The position numbers were made by a program, and so were the translations under genes. Positions 6,180 to 8,599 of a DNA stretch of 8,599 bases are shown here, in pieces. Source of the stretch: Oscillospiraceae bacterium (GTDB taxonomy: Bacteria > Bacillota_A > Clostridia > Oscillospirales > Ruminococcaceae); contig JAFSHE010000331.1 in assembly GCA_017440445.1 (NCBI GenBank), positions 1 through 8,599 of the forward strand. The letters run 5' to 3'. The notes below the pieces were generated by a model. The model was not told the origin of the DNA, did not search any database, and worked only from the letters and a program-made list of their open reading frames with translations. Positions within the stretch are counted from its first letter, which is position 1. Each line of letters begins with the position of its first letter.

Positions 6180-6882
6180 ATTCCTTGTTTTTTTCCTTTT
6201 CGTAGAAAGCAAGAAAGCCTGCACGGTCTTTTTCATACAGCGTTTCCAACATATAGGAAAACTCAAACGGGTCGTATTCGCTGAAGATGTTGGGGATATG
6301 CTCGTACAGCTTTTGTGCGACCTCCTCCGTATGCGGGATATCCGCCGCATCCATATAGAACATCTTAAGCTCGGTGAATATCTGGAGCCTTACGACATAC
6401 GAGGAGAGCCCTTTTATTCCCACCTGTGCGCAAAACCAGTAGATCTTATCACGAGGGATGACTGTTATCTTTCCCATGCCGTTGTCAAGCAGAAGATAGG
6501 ATGCTGTGAGATATACACGCTCTCCTGTGTCGCCCATGGACTCGTCAACAGACAGCTTTCCATCAGCGATCTCGCTGTTTATGCGGTCAGCGGCTTCTGC
6601 CTTGCTTTCATTTTTGAATGGGAGTATCAGATTTTTCCCGTTTTTTGCAGGGAGGATGGAGCTTATAAGTTCGTAGGTGACGCTGAGCAGCAATATACCT
6701 ACCAATATCCCCAGCATTATTACAAGCTTACTGTCCTGTGGGTCGCTCATGTCGAGGGAGCCCTTCAGTGCGAAGAACAGTCCTCCGCCTACCAGTAAAA
6801 AGAAAACAAGCGCTATCGTGAACAGCTTTCTTTTCTTTTTGTTTGCCCGCAGCGAGTGCTGCGTTAAAAATTCCTTTTCCAT
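6178..6882 (-). CDS. Uncharacterised two-helix membrane protein
   Basis: A 234-residue protein I do not recognise. A short basic N-terminus (RANKKKRK, 12-19) precedes TM1 (about 20-39). A short loop and TM2 (about 53-76) follow, and then a soluble domain of about 155 residues that should be cytoplasmic by the positive-inside rule. Within it, ERVYLTASYLLLDNGMGKI and KIYWFCAQVG, then YVVRLQIFTELKMFYMD, give successive beta-strands ending before a helix. This recalls a PH-like fold, but that is only a guess from pattern. The C-terminus is charged (EKEKNKE). I chose the ATG at 6882, with AAAGGA seven bases upstream. A TTG 18 codons earlier is in frame, but it would put that ribosome site inside the gene. 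It is the first gene of the folA operon and is 28 bases from folA. Confidence 0.82.
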   Translation of the reverse strand: MEKEFLTQHSLRANKKKRKLFTIALVFFLLVGGGLFFALKGSLDMSDPQDSKLVIMLGILVGILLLSVTYELISSILPAKNGKNLILPFKNESKAEAADRINSEIADGKLSVDESMGDTGERVYLTASYLLLDNGMGKITVIPRDKIYWFCAQVGIKGLSSYVVRLQIFTELKMFYMDAADIPHTEEVAQKLYEHIPNIFSEYDPFEFSYMLETLYEKDRAGFLAFYEKEKNKE

Positions 6883-6947
6883 ACCAATTTCCTTTCCATC
6901 TGTTTTTTTCAGGCTTATGCCTTTACCAATTACCAACCAACACTGTT

Positions 6948-6976
6948 ATTATAGCAAAGACATGTGCAAAAGTCAA
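6948..6976 (-). promoter_or_regulatory. Strong sigma-A promoter of the four-gene folA operon
   Basis: On the minus strand TTGACT (6976-6971) is separated by 17 bases from a perfect TATAAT (6953-6948). Transcription should start near 6941, giving a leader of about 58 nt. That leader contains a short AGGC/GCCT hairpin followed by an A-run, too weak to call a regulator. Confidence 0.88.
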
Positions 6977-7002
6977 TAAATCCGATCTGATGACAGGGGT
7001 CG

Positions 7003-7019
7003 TGTTTTCGGTGAAAACA
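7003..7019. promoter_or_regulatory. 17-bp palindrome between divergent promoters, possible operator
   Basis: TGTTTTC and GAAAACA form perfect 7-base arms around GGT. The site lies in the 45 bases separating the -35 elements of the folA operon and the prmA unit, and ends two bases before the prmA -35. The position suits a transcription factor site for one or both units. No regulator gene is adjacent and I cannot name the factor. Confidence 0.4.
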
Positions 7020-7021
7020 AC

Positions 7022-7050
7022 TTGATTTATTTCGGCGTATATAGTATAAT
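7022..7050 (+). promoter_or_regulatory. Sigma-A promoter of the prmA unit
   Basis: TTGATT (7022-7027) and TATAAT (7045-7050) are 17 bases apart. A second TATAAT at 7052-7057 has no correctly spaced -35. Transcription would begin near 7057, about 35 nt before the prmA start codon. Confidence 0.82.
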
Positions 7051-7092
7051 GTATAATAGATTAATATTGTTTTTTTGTTTTGGAGGTACACT

Positions 7093-8064
7093 ATGGATAA
7101 CTTTATACAGATCGATATCTACACATCTTCACAGGCGATAGACGGAATTACCGGTGCGCTGACCGATTACGGCATCACAGGCTTTATCATCAGCGACAGT
7201 GCGGATTTCGAGAGCTTCCTCGCTGACAAGGACGCAAACTGGGATTACGTCGATGACGAGCTTATGGGACTGAAAAACGTAGAGCCTCATATCACGCTTT
7301 ATGTTCACGATAACGCCCAGGGTGCGGAGATGGCTGCCGCTATCAGATCGCTGGTGGAGGAATACAAGGCGAACAACTCCGACGACTATTACGGAAACAT
7401 CCGTATGGAGTACGCAAACGTAAAGGAGGAGGACTGGGCCAACAACTGGAAGAAGTATTACAAGCCCTTCCGTGTGGGAAGAAGCCTTGTCGTAAAGCCC
7501 TCCTGGGAGGATGTAACTGCTGAGGAAGGCGACAAGATACTGGAGATAGATCCCGCATCCACCTTCGGCACAGGACAGCACCACACCACAAAGCTCGTTA
7601 TGGAAACGCTGGAGAACGTCATCAGGGGCGGCGAGCGTGTGCTTGACCTTGGCTGCGGAAGCGGTATCCTTTCTATTGCCTCGATGCTGTTCGGTGCGTC
7701 GGAGATAACTATGTGCGATATCTTTGAGAACGCAGTAAAGACCGCATCCGAGAACGTTGAGAAGAATAACATCACTGCTGACAAGTACCGTGCATTCTGC
7801 GGAAACGTTATTGAGGACAAGGAGCTTTGTGATAAGATCGGCACAGGCTACGATGTGGTATGTGCCAATATAGTTGCGGATGTAATAATCGGCATGAGCG
7901 GACTTTTCGGCGGCTTTATGAAGCCCGATGCAAGCCTTATCGTTTCGGGAATAATCGACGAGCGTCTTGACGAGGTGATGTCCTCGCTCTCTGAGAACGG
8001 CTTTAAGGCTGTATCGACAGAGAATGAGGAGGGCTGGAACTGCATACTGCTGAAAAAGGCGTGA
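7093..8064 (+). CDS. prmA: Ribosomal protein L11 methyltransferase
   Basis: PrmA uses S-adenosylmethionine to methylate amino groups on ribosomal protein L11 in the cytoplasm. It is 323 residues, close to the Firmicute norm. The N-terminal substrate-recognition domain (about 1-110) leads to EEDWANNWKKYYKPFRVGR (112-130), a conserved PrmA linker. The catalytic domain has EIDPASTFGTGQHHTTKL (151-168), SAM motif I VLDLGCGSGILSIAS (183-197), a DIFENAV acidic loop (209-215), CANIVADVI (257-265) with the substrate-site Asn, and the terminal EGWNCILLKK. The ATG at 7093 is preferred: GGAGG lies six bases upstream, whereas the in-frame TTG at 7075 would place that site inside the gene. The usual neighbour rsmE is absent; a small peptide gene and recD2 follow with no terminator. 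Confidence 0.97.
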   Translation: MDNFIQIDIYTSSQAIDGITGALTDYGITGFIISDSADFESFLADKDANWDYVDDELMGLKNVEPHITLYVHDNAQGAEMAAAIRSLVEEYKANNSDDYYGNIRMEYANVKEEDWANNWKKYYKPFRVGRSLVVKPSWEDVTAEEGDKILEIDPASTFGTGQHHTTKLVMETLENVIRGGERVLDLGCGSGILSIASMLFGASEITMCDIFENAVKTASENVEKNNITADKYRAFCGNVIEDKELCDKIGTGYDVVCANIVADVIIGMSGLFGGFMKPDASLIVSGIIDERLDEVMSSLSENGFKAVSTENEEGWNCILLKKA

Positions 8065-8120
8065 TATAAAATAGCAAGATGATACCTCTGCGCATATACT
8101 GCCACAGGAGGCGGTGTACG

Positions 8121-8252
8121 GTGATATTGCGGTATCTGTATATTCTTGCGAATATGTTTCTCCCGATATTCGGACTGGTAACGCTGCTTGATTCGGCAGT
8201 GCGTACATTTCTTGGCAGCGGCTCTGACAACGGGGAGGACAGCGACACATAA
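8121..8252 (+). CDS. Small one-helix membrane peptide (43 residues)
   Basis: A short frame starts at GTG 8121 with AGGAGG nine bases upstream and runs to TAA. It encodes a hydrophobic helix (about residues 3-24: LRYLYILANMFLPIFGLVTL) followed by a polar acidic tail rich in Ser, Gly and Asp (ends GEDSDT). The same frame extends back to an ATG at 8079 (57 residues) without a good ribosome site, so the GTG start is favoured. It sits between prmA and recD2 with gaps of 56 and 36 bases. That it is a real gene rests on the strong ribosome site and the membrane-peptide composition; I recognise no family. Confidence 0.5.
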   Translation: MILRYLYILANMFLPIFGLVTLLDSAVRTFLGSGSDNGEDSDT

Positions 8253-8288
8253 TGCGGAGGCTCCCGCAGGGAAAGGACGGTGATACCC

Positions 8289-8599
8289 ATGGTCATGCCG
8301 AATGAGCTTATCTCCATCAAGGGCACGGTGGAGGATATAGTATTCTACAACGAGGAAAACGGTTATATCGTACTGGACCTCGATGCCGATAATGTGCTTG
8401 TCACAGCCGTGGGTATGCTGGGCGATGTTAAGGAGGGCGAGGAGCTTACTCTTTACGGAGACTACATCAACTCCCCGAAGTACGGCAGACAGTTCAAGGT
8501 GGAGGTGTTTGAGCGTGCGCTCCCCACAACTAAGGCTGCGATACAGAAGTATCTCGGCTCGGGAGTTATCGCAGGCATCGGTCCTGCGGTGGCAAAGAG
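8289..8599 (+). CDS. recD2: RecD-like DNA helicase RecD2, N-terminal part cut by window edge
   Basis: Only the first 103 residues are present. They match the N-terminal OB-like region of RecD2, the stand-alone superfamily 1B 5'-3' helicase of Firmicutes involved in replication-fork and repair processes. Diagnostic stretches are IKGTVEDIVFYNEENGYIVL (10-29), GEELTLYGDYINSPKYGRQF (50-69), then ALPTTKAAIQKYLGSGVIAG (77-96) and GIGPAVAK, which begins the helix-hairpin-helix part. The Walker motifs would lie beyond the window. The ATG at 8289 follows AAAGGA by 11 bases. A GTG at 8280 is too close to that site, and an ATG at 8295 is a third option. It is probably co-transcribed with prmA and the small peptide. 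Confidence 0.95.
   Translation, partial: MVMPNELISIKGTVEDIVFYNEENGYIVLDLDADNVLVTAVGMLGDVKEGEELTLYGDYINSPKYGRQFKVEVFERALPTTKAAIQKYLGSGVIAGIGPAVAK

Noticed and set aside
6150..6350. N-terminal extension of dihydrofolate reductase to 226 residues
   Set aside because: The extra residues overlap the preceding membrane-protein gene in another frame, and an AGGAGG site sits exactly before the internal ATG at 6149, where family members start.
8114..8190. Alternative GTG-started frame overlapping the small peptide gene
   Set aside because: The start is only two bases after the AGGAGG site, the frame is about 25 codons, and the encoded peptide has no notable feature.
7129..8250. 373-codon open frame on the minus strand across prmA
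   Set aside because: It lies almost entirely opposite prmA, whose motifs are unmistakable. Its composition (Ser, Cys, Leu, Val-rich, no domain) is that of a complementary-strand shadow.
8253..8268. TGCGG/CCGCA hairpin after the small peptide gene as a terminator
   Set aside because: It has only five pairs and no T-run, so it is unlikely to separate recD2 from the upstream genes.

Overview
The window looks like ordinary chromosome from a low-to-moderate GC Gram-positive anaerobe of the Clostridia. A Ruminococcus-like member of the Oscillospiraceae is my best guess. The grounds are AGGAGG-type ribosome binding sites before nearly every gene, sigma-A-like promoters, a CwlD-type amidase, a Clostridia-style methyl-accepting chemotaxis protein with a second HAMP-like segment, and a dihydrofolate reductase with the GDLL..LPAD form of the substrate loop. 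The taxon is inferred from gene character; no rRNA or other marker is present. I see no transposase, integrase, CRISPR array, tRNA or rRNA.

Layout: (1) 1-1610, minus strand: a two-gene unit encoding a zinc-ribbon protein with a TPR-like stretch (432-1610), followed by a bacterial PH-domain protein cut by the left edge (1-391). A consensus-like promoter lies at 1643-1671. (2) 1778-2581, plus strand: a CwlD-like N-acetylmuramoyl-L-alanine amidase, divergent from the first unit. A strong hairpin at 2587-2616 can terminate both it and the converging chemotaxis gene. (3) 2639-4330, minus strand: a membrane methyl-accepting chemotaxis receptor with a structured leader of about 114 nt and two candidate promoters in the 309-base gap 4331-4639. 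(4) 4640-6882, minus strand: a tight four-gene operon, in transcription order a two-helix membrane protein, folA, an MmcQ/YjbR-family protein and a DUF2461 protein. It has a near-perfect promoter (6948-6976) and a terminal hairpin (4604-4633). (5) 7022-8599, plus strand: a divergent unit with its own promoter, encoding PrmA, a small one-helix peptide and the start of the RecD2 helicase, cut by the right edge. A 17-bp palindrome lies between the two divergent promoters.

Functionally these are mostly core or near-core genes: peptidoglycan hydrolysis (probably for spore cortex in relatives), chemotactic sensing, one-carbon metabolism, ribosomal protein methylation and DNA repair. I did not find a convincing undescribed system. 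The parts most worth a second look are the chemotaxis gene leader, the possible sporulation-type promoter before cwlD, the palindrome at 7003-7019, the two proteins without a recognised function, and the small peptide between prmA and recD2.
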